From positions 1-50,329 of the forward strand of contig JAJPES010000004.1 in assembly GCA_021166725.1 (NCBI GenBank): a stretch of 50,329 bases of DNA, written 5' to 3'. Shown here piece by piece: positions 36,961 to 44,439 of the stretch (position 1 is its first letter; each line of letters begins with the position of its first letter). The notes under the pieces are model-generated. The model had not been told where the DNA came from and did not search any database. It saw only the letters and a list, made by a program, of their open reading frames with translations. A program made the position numbers and the translations under genes. Source of the stretch: Burkholderiaceae bacterium. Its GTDB lineage: Bacteria > Pseudomonadota > Gammaproteobacteria > Burkholderiales > Burkholderiaceae_E.

Positions 36961-38012
36961 CGTGGGGTCAGCTCCTGCGCCTGCGCACCGGGTTCGTCGG
37001 CAGCGAAGCCGGCCGCGGCGACGACGCCGACGTCGATCGCGTTGCCCGCTCGGTGCTTCAATGCCTTCTGCACCAGCGACCAGTCGATCGCGCCCTCGTC
37101 GATCGCCTGCAGCCGCGCCATCTCGCGCACGTTCTGGAGCGACGCCACCCCGCGGCGATACACGTCGGGATTCGCCTCGAACCAGATGCGCCCGTCCGCC
37201 GTGCGCGCGAGCAGCAGCGGCTGGTAGACGATTCGACCGCGATCGCCGACGCGGGTGGCTTCGAACAGTGCGGCGATGTCGTCCGGATGCAGCCGTACGC
37301 AACCATGCGAACGGAAACCATAGATGCTGGCCGGCGCATTCGTTCCGTGCAGCCCGATGCCCGGCAGGCTCGTGCCGATCCAGTGGCGACCGAGCGGGTT
37401 CTCGGGGCCCGGCGGCACCTGCTCGAGCACCGGCTTGCCTTCACGCAGCATCTCGGCCTGGATCGAAGGAGGAACGATCCACGTCTTGTCGGTCTGCCGG
37501 TTGATGACGACGAAGTCTCCGGTTGGCGTCGCCCAGCCGGGCTTGCCGACGGTGACCGGATAGGCGGAGACCGCACGCCCGGCATCGAAGCGGAACAGCA
37601 TCCGCTGCGGGAGGTTGATCAGGATGTCGCCGTCGAACGGCGGCGGCACGACATGCCGCGAGACGATCGCAAGCCGCTGCCCGATCGCCAGCGCCTTGCG
37701 GGCGTCCAGGCCGTTGCGCTCGGCGATCTGCGAGACCGACACCCCGTAGCGCGCAGCGAGCGTGCCGATCCCCTCTCCGCGCGCGACGACGTGCTCGAGC
37801 GCGCGTTCGACGAGGGCGTCCGGCCGTATGGGCGCGACCGGATCGACCGACGGGGCGGCAGGGAGGACGACGAACCCGGCGGGGCCTTCGTGTACCGAAC
37901 CGACCCCGAAAGCGGAAACGGACAGTGCATCGGCGGTGGGCACCGCCGCGGCGTCGCAAGCGATCGCCAGCAGAAGCGATGTCGCGACAAATACTGCGGC
38001 AGCGCCCTTCAC
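36957..38012 (-). CDS. L,D-transpeptidase with LysM domain
   Basis: Periplasmic enzyme of the YkuD family that makes 3-3 crosslinks or attaches proteins to peptidoglycan. In 351 aa: signal peptide (~1-23), LysM domain (~74-118, HVVARGEGIGTLAARYGVS, NGLDARKALAIGQRL), and YkuD domain with the catalytic set in HGTNAPASIYGFRSHGCVRL: His222, His236 and nucleophile Cys238. Start overlaps the livF stop as ATGA and its stop overlaps the DUF882 gene. Confidence 0.92.
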   Translation of the reverse strand: MKGAAAVFVATSLLLAIACDAAAVPTADALSVSAFGVGSVHEGPAGFVVLPAAPSVDPVAPIRPDALVERALEHVVARGEGIGTLAARYGVSVSQIAERNGLDARKALAIGQRLAIVSRHVVPPPFDGDILINLPQRMLFRFDAGRAVSAYPVTVGKPGWATPTGDFVVINRQTDKTWIVPPSIQAEMLREGKPVLEQVPPGPENPLGRHWIGTSLPGIGLHGTNAPASIYGFRSHGCVRLHPDDIAALFEATRVGDRGRIVYQPLLLARTADGRIWFEANPDVYRRGVASLQNVREMARLQAIDEGAIDWSLVQKALKHRAGNAIDVGVVAAAGFAADEPGAQAQELTPR

Positions 38013-38713
38013 AACCCCAGGTACGCCTCGCGCACGCGCGGGTCGTCGAGCAGTTCCGCTCCGCTGCCCTCGAGCACGACGTTGCCGTTCTCGAGCACGT
38101 AGGCGCGGTCGGCGAGCTTCAGCGACGCGGCGACGTTCTGCTCGACGAGCAGGATCGTCATCCCCTGCGAATGCAGCGTACGGATCGTCGCGAGCACTTC
38201 GGCGACGAGCGCCGGCGCCAGTCCCAGCGACGGTTCGTCGAACATGATCAGGCGCGGCGCGCCCATCAGGCAGCGTGCGATCGCGAGCATCTGCTGCTCG
38301 CCGCCCGACAGCGTTCCCGCCGCCTGCCCCGCGCGCTCCTTCAGTCGCGGGAACATCGTGAAAACGCGCTCGAACGTCTCTCCCGCGTGCTTGCGCGCGT
38401 GCGGCAGCAGGCCGCCGACCTCGAGGTTGTCGAGCACGCTCATCGACGGAAAGATCTGCCGGCCCTCGGCGACCTGTCCGATGCCGAGGTCGCAGACCGT
38501 GGAGCTGGGCAGCCCCGCGATCTCGCGCCCTTCGAAGCGGATCGACCCGGAGCGCGGCTTCAGGATGCCGGCCACCGTGCGGATCAGCGAAGTCTTGCCC
38601 GCACCGTTCGCGCCGACCAGTGCCACGATCTGGTTCGACCCAACGTCCAGGCTCACGCGATCGAGCGCCTGCGCGTCGCCGTAGAACACGGACAGGTCGC
38701 GAATCTCGAGCAT
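38009..38713 (-). CDS. livF: Branched-chain amino-acid-type ABC transporter ATPase LivF
   Basis: Cytoplasmic ATPase of a HAAT-family importer. The 234-aa protein has Walker A GANGAGKT, signature LSGGEQQMLAIARCL, and Walker B LIMFDEPSLGL. The ATG at 38713 gives the usual MLEIRDLSVFYG; a GTG at 38725 in a GTGA overlap with the livG stop would add four residues and is plausible. The transported substrate may be a branched-chain amino acid or another small organic acid. Confidence 0.9.
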   Translation of the reverse strand: MLEIRDLSVFYGDAQALDRVSLDVGSNQIVALVGANGAGKTSLIRTVAGILKPRSGSIRFEGREIAGLPSSTVCDLGIGQVAEGRQIFPSMSVLDNLEVGGLLPHARKHAGETFERVFTMFPRLKERAGQAAGTLSGGEQQMLAIARCLMGAPRLIMFDEPSLGLAPALVAEVLATIRTLHSQGMTILLVEQNVAASLKLADRAYVLENGNVVLEGSGAELLDDPRVREAYLGL

Positions 38714-38721
38714 CGGGATGC

Positions 38722-39495
38722 TCACAACTTGGCGGTGCCGAGATAGCTCTCGAGCACGCGCGGATCGGAAGTGACCTCCGCGGGTGTCCCCGACGAGATG
38801 ATCACGCCGTGATGCAGCACATAGACCCGCTGCGCGAGCGCCATTACCGCGCGCATCACGTGTTCGATCAGCAGGATCGTCACGCCGTGCTCGGCGTTCA
38901 GCCGTCGGAAAGCCGCCACCATGTGATCCGTCTCGGTGGGTCGCAGGCCGGCCATAACCTCGTCGAGCAGCAGCAGCTTCGGCTCGGTGGCGAGCGCGCG
39001 CGCCACCTCGAGCTTCTTGCGGTCGGGCAGGGTGAGCGCGGAAGCCGGACGGTCGCGCTGCCCCCACATCTCGAGCGCGCGCAATGCGCCTTCGGCGCGA
39101 CGGCTCGCGAGCCTGCGGTCGGTGGTGCCGCGAAAGCCGCCGACCATCACGTTCTCGAGCACCGTCATGTCGGCGAAGGGCTTGACGATCTGGAAGGTGC
39201 GACCGATGCCGACGGCGCATACCTGGTCGGCGCGCCAGCCGGCGATGTCCGAGCCGAGGAAGACGATCTGCCCTTCGTTCGGCGCCAATGCCCCGGCGAT
39301 CAGGTTGAACAGCGTCGTCTTGCCCGCGCCGTTCGGCCCGATCAGCGCGACGATCTCGCCGCGCTCGACGATGAGCGATGCATCGTCCACCGCTCGCAGG
39401 GCCTGGAAGCTCTTCGAGACGTTCTCGACGCGCAGCATCGCGGCTTCGGCAGACGCTTCGGTCGCACGGGTTTTCGGTGCGGCCGCGTCAATCAT
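38722..39495 (-). CDS. livG: Branched-chain amino-acid-type ABC transporter ATPase LivG
   Basis: Second ATPase of the importer, 257 aa. Walker A GPNGAGKTTLFNLI, Walker B LLLLDEVMAGL, and the LivG-specific C terminus LAQRVYVLHHGVIISSGTP. The signature region LTLPDRKKLEVARALA lacks the usual LPYG or LSGG glycine, a small oddity also seen in some LivG proteins. About 20 residues precede the normal LivG start. It overlaps livM by 8 bases. Confidence 0.9.
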   Translation of the reverse strand: MIDAAAPKTRATEASAEAAMLRVENVSKSFQALRAVDDASLIVERGEIVALIGPNGAGKTTLFNLIAGALAPNEGQIVFLGSDIAGWRADQVCAVGIGRTFQIVKPFADMTVLENVMVGGFRGTTDRRLASRRAEGALRALEMWGQRDRPASALTLPDRKKLEVARALATEPKLLLLDEVMAGLRPTETDHMVAAFRRLNAEHGVTILLIEHVMRAVMALAQRVYVLHHGVIISSGTPAEVTSDPRVLESYLGTAKL

Positions 39496-40474
39496 CGGGG
39501 GTCACCGCACGGCGAAAGCCGAGCCTGCGCGCGATCACCGGCCAGATCCCGTTCGGCATGAACATGATCGCGGCGCCCAGCGCGACGCCGTAGAGGATCT
39601 GCTTCACGCCCGGCACCTCGTGGCCCATCATCGACAGCGCCTGGTTGATCCCCTCGGAGAGGAGCGTGAGCAGCGCCGCGCCGAGGATCGGCCCGAACAA
39701 CGTTCCGATGCCGCCGATGATCGGCGCGAGGATGATCTCGATCGAGCGGCTGATGTGGAAGATCTGCTCGGGGAACAGGTTGTTGTAGTAGAACGCGAAG
39801 AAAACGCCGGCCAGCGCGGTCATCGCCGCCGAGATCTGCACCGCGTACATCTTGTAGCGGAACACGTTCACGCCGGCGGCGCGCGCGGCCTCCTCGTTGT
39901 CGCGGATCGCGCGGAAATAGAAGCCGAGCCGTCCGCGCAGCATCGCCCAGCACAGCATGAAGCCGATCGTCGCCAGCGCGAGCGCGAGATAGTAGAAGAG
40001 GATCGGCGGCCCCCTCAGGTGAACGACGTCGACGTGCTCCTGCTGCGTCACGCGCAGGAAGAACCCCGCGGTGCCACCGACCCACCCGAAGTGCTCGAAG
40101 CCGATGCGCGTGAACTCGGCGAAGGCGATCGTCAGCAGCGCGAAATACGTGCCGCCGATGCCGAAGCGGAATGCCAGCCAACCGATGATCGACGCCATGA
40201 CGACGCAGACGACGATCGCCGCGAGCATCCCCACCCATGGGACGATCGCGAAATGCTGGAACAGCGCAGCCGCCGTGTAGGCGCCCAGTCCGACGAACAG
40301 GGCGTGGCCAAGCGACAGCTGCCCGGCGAAACCCATCATCACGTTCCACGCCTGGCCCACGTAGGCGAAGTACAGGATCAGGATCGCCACCGACAGCAGG
40401 TAGCGATCCAGCGCCAGCGGCAACGCGAGCAGGACGGCGAGCAGGACGAGCAGTGCGACTACGGATCGATTCAT
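39488..40474 (-). CDS. livM: Branched-chain amino-acid-type ABC permease LivM
   Basis: Polytopic inner-membrane permease, 328 aa, with about nine hydrophobic segments. Family landmarks: YVGQAWNVMMGFAGQLSLGHALFVGLGAYTAA near the N terminus, the cytoplasmic coupling loop RAIRDNEEAARAAGVNVFRYK, and IGGIGTLFGPILGAALLTLL. Follows livH by seven bases. Confidence 0.93.
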   Translation of the reverse strand: MNRSVVALLVLLAVLLALPLALDRYLLSVAILILYFAYVGQAWNVMMGFAGQLSLGHALFVGLGAYTAAALFQHFAIVPWVGMLAAIVVCVVMASIIGWLAFRFGIGGTYFALLTIAFAEFTRIGFEHFGWVGGTAGFFLRVTQQEHVDVVHLRGPPILFYYLALALATIGFMLCWAMLRGRLGFYFRAIRDNEEAARAAGVNVFRYKMYAVQISAAMTALAGVFFAFYYNNLFPEQIFHISRSIEIILAPIIGGIGTLFGPILGAALLTLLSEGINQALSMMGHEVPGVKQILYGVALGAAIMFMPNGIWPVIARRLGFRRAVTPDD

Positions 40475-40481
40475 CGCCGCT

Positions 40482-41360
40482 TCACCGTGCCCGGAACAGG
40501 CCCTGCGGCCGGAACGCGAGCACGAGAATGAGCAGCGCGAAGGAGAACATGCTTTTGGCCGACGGCGTGATCAACAGCCCCGCCACCGACTCCGAAACAC
40601 CGATCAGCACCCCGCCGGCGAGCGCGCCGACCATCGAGCCCAGCCCACCGATGATCACGATGACGAAGGCGAGCAGCGTATAAGCGGGGCCGAGGCCGGG
40701 CGTGACGTCGACCAGCATCGACAGCAGCGTTCCCGCCACGCCCACGCACGCGGTTCCCAGCCCGAAGGTCAGCGCGTACAGGTGCTTGACGTTCAGCCCG
40801 ACCACCTGCGCCCCGAGCAGGTTGTCCGCACAGGCGCGAATCGCCTTGCCGAAGGACGTGTAGCGAAAGATCGCGAACAGGATGGCGCAGGCAACGAGCG
40901 CGACGCCGGCGCAGATCAGCCGCACCTTGTCGATCAGCAGCGGTCCGATCTCGTAGGAGTCGAGCGCGTAATCGACCTGCACGCTGCGCGCATCGGGCCC
41001 GAAGGCGACCAGCAGCAGGTTCACGACGACGAGCGCCACCGCCAGCAGCAGGATGAACTGCGAGTGCTCGGGTCGGTCGATGAACGGATTGATCAGTCCG
41101 CGCTGCAGCACGTAGCCGATGCCGAAGAACGCGAGCGCCATCGGTACGAGCATCCACAGAGGATCGAGGCCGGTAATCGCGAAGGCGAAGACGGTGGCGT
41201 ACATCGCGACCGCCATCAGCTCGCCGTGGGCAAAATTGACGATGCGCACAACGCCGTAAATGACGGAGAGGCCGAGGGCCATCAGGCCGTAGATCAGGCC
41301 GGTCAGCAGGCCGCTGAGAACGATGTTGACAACGGCGTCGAGTGGCAAGCGTCTCCCCAT
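40482..41360 (-). CDS. livH: Branched-chain amino-acid-type ABC permease LivH
   Basis: Partner permease, 292 aa, with eight or so hydrophobic segments. Landmarks: GLIYGLMALGLSVIYGVVRIVNFAHGE, coupling loop RACADNLLGAQVVGLNVK, and VIVIIGGLGSMVGALAGGVLIGVSE. I chose ATG 41360 over 41402 because it leaves the normal short N terminus before the first helix. The terminator at 41394-41427 lies just upstream, so livHMGF must have its own promoter. Confidence 0.92.
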   Translation of the reverse strand: MGRRLPLDAVVNIVLSGLLTGLIYGLMALGLSVIYGVVRIVNFAHGELMAVAMYATVFAFAITGLDPLWMLVPMALAFFGIGYVLQRGLINPFIDRPEHSQFILLLAVALVVVNLLLVAFGPDARSVQVDYALDSYEIGPLLIDKVRLICAGVALVACAILFAIFRYTSFGKAIRACADNLLGAQVVGLNVKHLYALTFGLGTACVGVAGTLLSMLVDVTPGLGPAYTLLAFVIVIIGGLGSMVGALAGGVLIGVSESVAGLLITPSAKSMFSFALLILVLAFRPQGLFRAR

Positions 41361-41393
41361 AGTCACGGTGCGAATCGCGCCGCGAGAATAGCC

Positions 41394-41427
41394 TAAAAGC
41401 AAACGCCGGGGGAAACCCGGCGTTTGC
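41394..41427 (-). terminator. Intrinsic terminator downstream of the first PEP-CTERM gene
   Basis: On the minus strand GCAAACGCCGGG pairs perfectly with CCCGGCGTTTGC (12 bp, 5-base loop), followed by TTTT. It sits 48 bases beyond the stop of the PEP-CTERM gene at 41475 and before livH, insulating the liv genes from it. Confidence 0.85.
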
Positions 41428-41474
41428 CTACTCAGACGCTCGCTGCGAACAGCGGCGCCAACTACTCGCTCAGT

Positions 41475-42134
41475 TCACGAGCGCCCCATGCGAGCACGCG
41501 CCCCAAGTGCCGCCAGCCCGAGTCCCAGCAACAGCGCCGTACCGGGAACGGGAATCGGAGGCGGAACCGGCACATCGCCGCTGCCGGTGCGCGCCCAGAA
41601 ACTGAAATTCGAGAAACCAGGAGTTTGGTTGCCGTTGTTCAGCCAGTGGATCTCCCATGTACCGCTTCCGGACGCATCGGCGACCAGTCCGCGATCATCG
41701 AAGAGAAAGCTTCCGGTTCTATCCGCTGCGTGAATCGCCAGAGCAAGGTCGAGCGAAGCTGGGCCACCACTCCATGTGAAGTCCCAAGTGCCGGCCGTGG
41801 AATCGTAGGTGATCGACGTAAACGTGATCCCGTTGACGACCGTTCCCGGCGTTAACTCCGTAAAGGCGCCGGTTCCGTAGGTGGGGCTGTAGTAGTTACC
41901 CAACAAGGTTCCGCTCGTGTTGCCCCCGCTACCTTCGTCGCTCAGGTTGCAAGCGTCTGAGTCCGTGGCCGCGTCGCCGTTCAGAGACAACGTCGCATCG
42001 GCGGTCGACATCGTGCCCAAGGCGGCGCTGGTCAGCGTGCCTGACACGGAGCAGGCGGCCGCTTGCGCAGCACCGCCGGCGGCGAGCGCAACGGCGGCGA
42101 AAAGCGTTGATACAGAAACCTTCATGCGATCCAT
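41475..42134 (-). CDS. PEP-CTERM sorting-domain protein 1
   Basis: A 219-aa exported protein. Signal peptide MDRMKVSVSTLFAAVALAAGGAAQA, then a Ser/Thr/Gly/Asn-rich extracellular region with few Lys, and a C-terminal sorting signal: a PVPG motif (variant of VPEP), a hydrophobic helix TALLLGLGLAALG and a basic end ARARMGR. Such signals are cut by an exosortase at the membrane and often depend on an exopolysaccharide locus. The central WSGGPASLDLALAIHAADRT and FWARTGSGD resemble protein 2, so the two are paralogues. GGAGG lies nine bases before ATG 42134. Confidence 0.85.
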   Translation of the reverse strand: MDRMKVSVSTLFAAVALAAGGAAQAAACSVSGTLTSAALGTMSTADATLSLNGDAATDSDACNLSDEGSGGNTSGTLLGNYYSPTYGTGAFTELTPGTVVNGITFTSITYDSTAGTWDFTWSGGPASLDLALAIHAADRTGSFLFDDRGLVADASGSGTWEIHWLNNGNQTPGFSNFSFWARTGSGDVPVPPPIPVPGTALLLGLGLAALGARARMGRS

Positions 42135-42563
42135 GGTGATCACCCTCCGCGATTTGCTTCGCCACCGGCAGTCCGGCGTCGTCGCTCTTATCACATGCAA
42201 GAACCACGCCAAACTTCGCATTTCCTTGAAAATCAAGGCCCTATAGGTAAAGACCCTGACACGAGCGAGCGAACGGTAAAATCCTTCGACAACGCTTTCA
42301 GCTCTTTCGCGCGAAGCGCAGATGGGGCAGAACCGCCTCTTCGTTCCTGACGTGATCTGCGCCTCGGATGACGGTTTCTGACAGGCCCAAAATCCGATTC
42401 GGAACGCGGGAGTCGTTTCAGGCCGTTCGCCTGTAAAACCACACGACACTGCATCGCTTCGAGCGCGTCTGATGCATTGCGCCGCGCAATCTGCAGCGCC
42501 TCGCTCGCTACTCGTTCGAACAGAGGGGAAGAGGACGCGTGGCCCCTTCCTGGATAGCAGTGA
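42135..42563. other. Regulatory gap upstream of PEP-CTERM gene 1
   Basis: These 429 bases hold the sigma-54-type site at 42196-42211, a small CCTTGA-AAA-TCAAGG dyad (42224-42238) just upstream, and the end of PEP-CTERM gene 2's transcript. A 73-codon open frame at 42233-42454 (minus strand) has no family features or ribosome site and I do not call it a gene. No clear terminator for gene 2 is visible. Confidence 0.5.
42196..42211 (-). promoter_or_regulatory. Sigma-54 promoter of PEP-CTERM gene 1
   Basis: Minus strand TGGCGTGGTTCTTGCA matches the -24/-12 consensus TGGCRYR-N4-TTGCW at every defined position. It is 62 bases before the ATG, giving a leader of about 50 bases. RNA polymerase with RpoN would need an enhancer-binding activator. 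Confidence 0.75.
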
Positions 42564-43196
42564 TCAGATGTTGCGGCCTTTGCGCGCAGCCCACGCCGCG
42601 AGGCCGATACCGAGAAGCGCGAGAGCGCCGGGTTCGGGAATTGGGTCGGGTCCCGGCTCGTCGGCCCGACTGCCCTTCGCCCAGAAAGTCAGATGCGAGA
42701 GGGCCTGCGTTACTTCGTTCGCGTTCTCGATTGCAACACGGTACGAACCAGCTACATCCCCTTCAGCCGGCGTGAGCAGGAAGTCGTTGAATGTGTAGGT
42801 GAAGTACTCGTTCGCCGATTTCAAGACAAAAACGAAGTCCATCAGTGCGGGGCCGCCAGTCCAGCCCAACAGCAATCCGCCCACCGGCTCGTCAGGAGGG
42901 GTCAACAACAGCGACAACGAGATCGTTCCACTCGGATCGAGATTCACAACGCCGCTGATTGGGTTTTCTGCGTCCGATTTGCCGAGGTTCGTCCAACCAG
43001 ATCCGGGCGTCCAACGATTGTCATTACCGGCGTAATACGCGCAGGAATCGGCTGACACGCTGTCGATCGTGACGTCGGTCAATGCCGGAGAGTAGCTCGC
43101 CGGGACAGAACCGGAGCAAACGGCGGCGTTGGCTAGAGATGCCACGCCCCAGGTTGCTGCGGCAGCGACGGTGAAGACGAGCGATTTGATCGACAT
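42564..43196 (-). CDS. PEP-CTERM sorting-domain protein 2
   Basis: A 210-aa exported protein. Signal peptide MSIKSLVFTVAAAATWGVASLANA, a Ser/Thr/Gly/Asn-rich middle with three Cys, and a canonical C-terminal signal IPEPGALALLGIGLAAWAARKGRN. It shares with protein 1 the block LLGWTGGPALMDFVFVLKSA and an FWAKGS segment, so they derive from a common ancestor. Its promoter is a clear sigma-54 type. No exosortase is in the window, so processing must rely on one elsewhere. Confidence 0.9.
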   Translation of the reverse strand: MSIKSLVFTVAAAATWGVASLANAAVCSGSVPASYSPALTDVTIDSVSADSCAYYAGNDNRWTPGSGWTNLGKSDAENPISGVVNLDPSGTISLSLLLTPPDEPVGGLLLGWTGGPALMDFVFVLKSANEYFTYTFNDFLLTPAEGDVAGSYRVAIENANEVTQALSHLTFWAKGSRADEPGPDPIPEPGALALLGIGLAAWAARKGRNI

Positions 43197-43239
43197 CGGA
43201 ATTCCACGAAGGTTGCGGGGTAATTAGCCGGAAAGGACC

Positions 43240-43254
43240 GCAAAAACGGTGCCA
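43240..43254 (-). promoter_or_regulatory. Sigma-54 promoter of PEP-CTERM gene 2
   Basis: Minus strand TGGCACCGTTTTTGC: TGGCAC, five bases, TTGC, an excellent -24/-12 match with the correct GG-to-GC spacing. It lies 44 bases before the ATG at 43196, in AT-rich DNA suited to activator binding and bending. Confidence 0.8.
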
Positions 43255-43350
43255 GTTTGAAAAAAGTTTTTATAATCAATGGCTTGTTCGAATACAACAA
43301 CCCGCTGATTTGGCAACCCTCACAAAACTGTAAGAATTCTCGATATGAAG

Positions 43351-44167
43351 TCAGTCACTCACCCTTCGCCGCGCGCCCCGTAGGACGAGCAGGCCGATCC
43401 CCAGCAGCGACGCCAATCCCGGGGCCGGAACCGGATTGGTTGGGACGTCGGAGCCCCCACTATCGCCGCCCCCGCTCGCCGACCCGCTCACCCAGTTCGA
43501 CGGTGTCGGCGACAGCGCATCGAGGCTGTACCCGGCCACGGACAGGATCGCGTGGATCGGCGACGGCTTGCTGTTTGTCGTGGCCGAGAAGCCGGTGAAG
43601 TCGGCGAGACTCGCCCCCAGCACCGTCCACACGCTGTTTCCGAAGGTGTCGTCGAAGCGATCCGCTGCCGGATCCCGATTGCGACCGAAGAAGTCGATCG
43701 TGATCCTGCCGGCGTCGCTCTTGTACCCCGAGTCCATCACCGAGGAAGAGGCGAAGTCGAAGCTTCGGACCGGCGCACCCGCATCCCACCGGAAACCGGT
43801 GTTGCTCGTCATGGCCGGGTAGCTCGGCGTGAAATCGGTCAGCGCGCTGCCGCCGTAGACGTAATCGACGCGCTCGATCCAGGCAGCCGGACCGAAGCGG
43901 CCCGCAGGCGGCTCGTCCCAGGTGGGCGCCAACGTGAACTGGACGCCGTCTCCGGTTTCCAACAGGATCATCGATAGCCACTGTCGGGTAGGGCGGATTC
44001 TGCGAGGCGATCGCAGTCGCAGGCAGGTCGAAGCTCCACGCCACCGTATCTCCGGGAAGCGCGACCGCGGGCACGGAGAAACCGAGCATCGAGGCGAACA
44101 CCAGCAATGTCGGCGCTCTGTCCCGCGCTGGGCAGGAAGCGGGGCCTTGCAGGTCGTTGTAACGCAT
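43351..44167 (-). pseudogene. PEP-CTERM sorting-domain protein 3, frameshifted
   Basis: The gene is split over two frames. The first frame (from ATG 44167, nine bases after a GGGAG) encodes a signal peptide and mature start: RYNDLQGPASCPARDRAPTL, LLVFASMLGFSVPAVALPG, then WSFDLPATAIASQNPPYPTV. The second frame takes over near 43971 with MILLETGDGVQFTLAPTWDE and runs to the C-terminal signal PVPAPGLASLLGIGLLVLRG and a basic RRR end at 43351. The shift is one extra base (or two missing) around 43965-43980. Without it the protein would be about 270 aa. It could be a decayed gene, a sequencing error, or less likely programmed frameshifting. Confidence 0.75.
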
Positions 44168-44217
44168 GTGAAACATCTCCCGGAAAACGGCAAAGACGAA
44201 AATCTCCGGGAAAACCC

Positions 44218-44232
44218 GCAATGCGCTTGCCC
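44218..44232 (-). promoter_or_regulatory. Probable sigma-54 promoter of PEP-CTERM gene 3
   Basis: Minus strand GGGCAAGCGCATTGC keeps the key GG and GC dinucleotides at the right distance (GGGCAA, five bases, TTGC) but matches the -24 box only 4 of 6. It lies 51 bases before the ATG at 44167, the same distance as in the two sister genes, which supports it. Confidence 0.5.
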
Positions 44233-44366
44233 AGGTGACGCCAACTCCTTGATCCGTAAGGGACGCGATCGCGCGTAGAAGTGCATTGGAAGCCGGAACA
44301 GCGACAACCTGTCGAGCTCCTTTACACAATGCTGTGAAAGGCGGCTGCACACCCCTCGCAAAACCG

Positions 44367-44390
44367 AAAACGCCGCCCGAGGGCGGCGTT
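44367..44390 (-). terminator. Intrinsic terminator of livK
   Basis: Minus strand AACGCCGCCC pairs with GGGCGGCGTT, nine pairs with a CGAG-type tetraloop, followed by TTTTCGGTTTT. It is 50 bases after the livK stop and stops read-through into the PEP-CTERM genes. Confidence 0.8.
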
Positions 44391-44439
44391 CTTACGGGAG
44401 CAGCGGCGGGGCCGCCGGCTCGGCAGCGGCGCCGCCCTC

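Noticed and set aside
42233..42454. 73-codon frame upstream of PEP-CTERM gene 1
   Set aside because: Arg/Ser-rich with no start signal or recognisable domain; its DNA is the region where an activator would bind.
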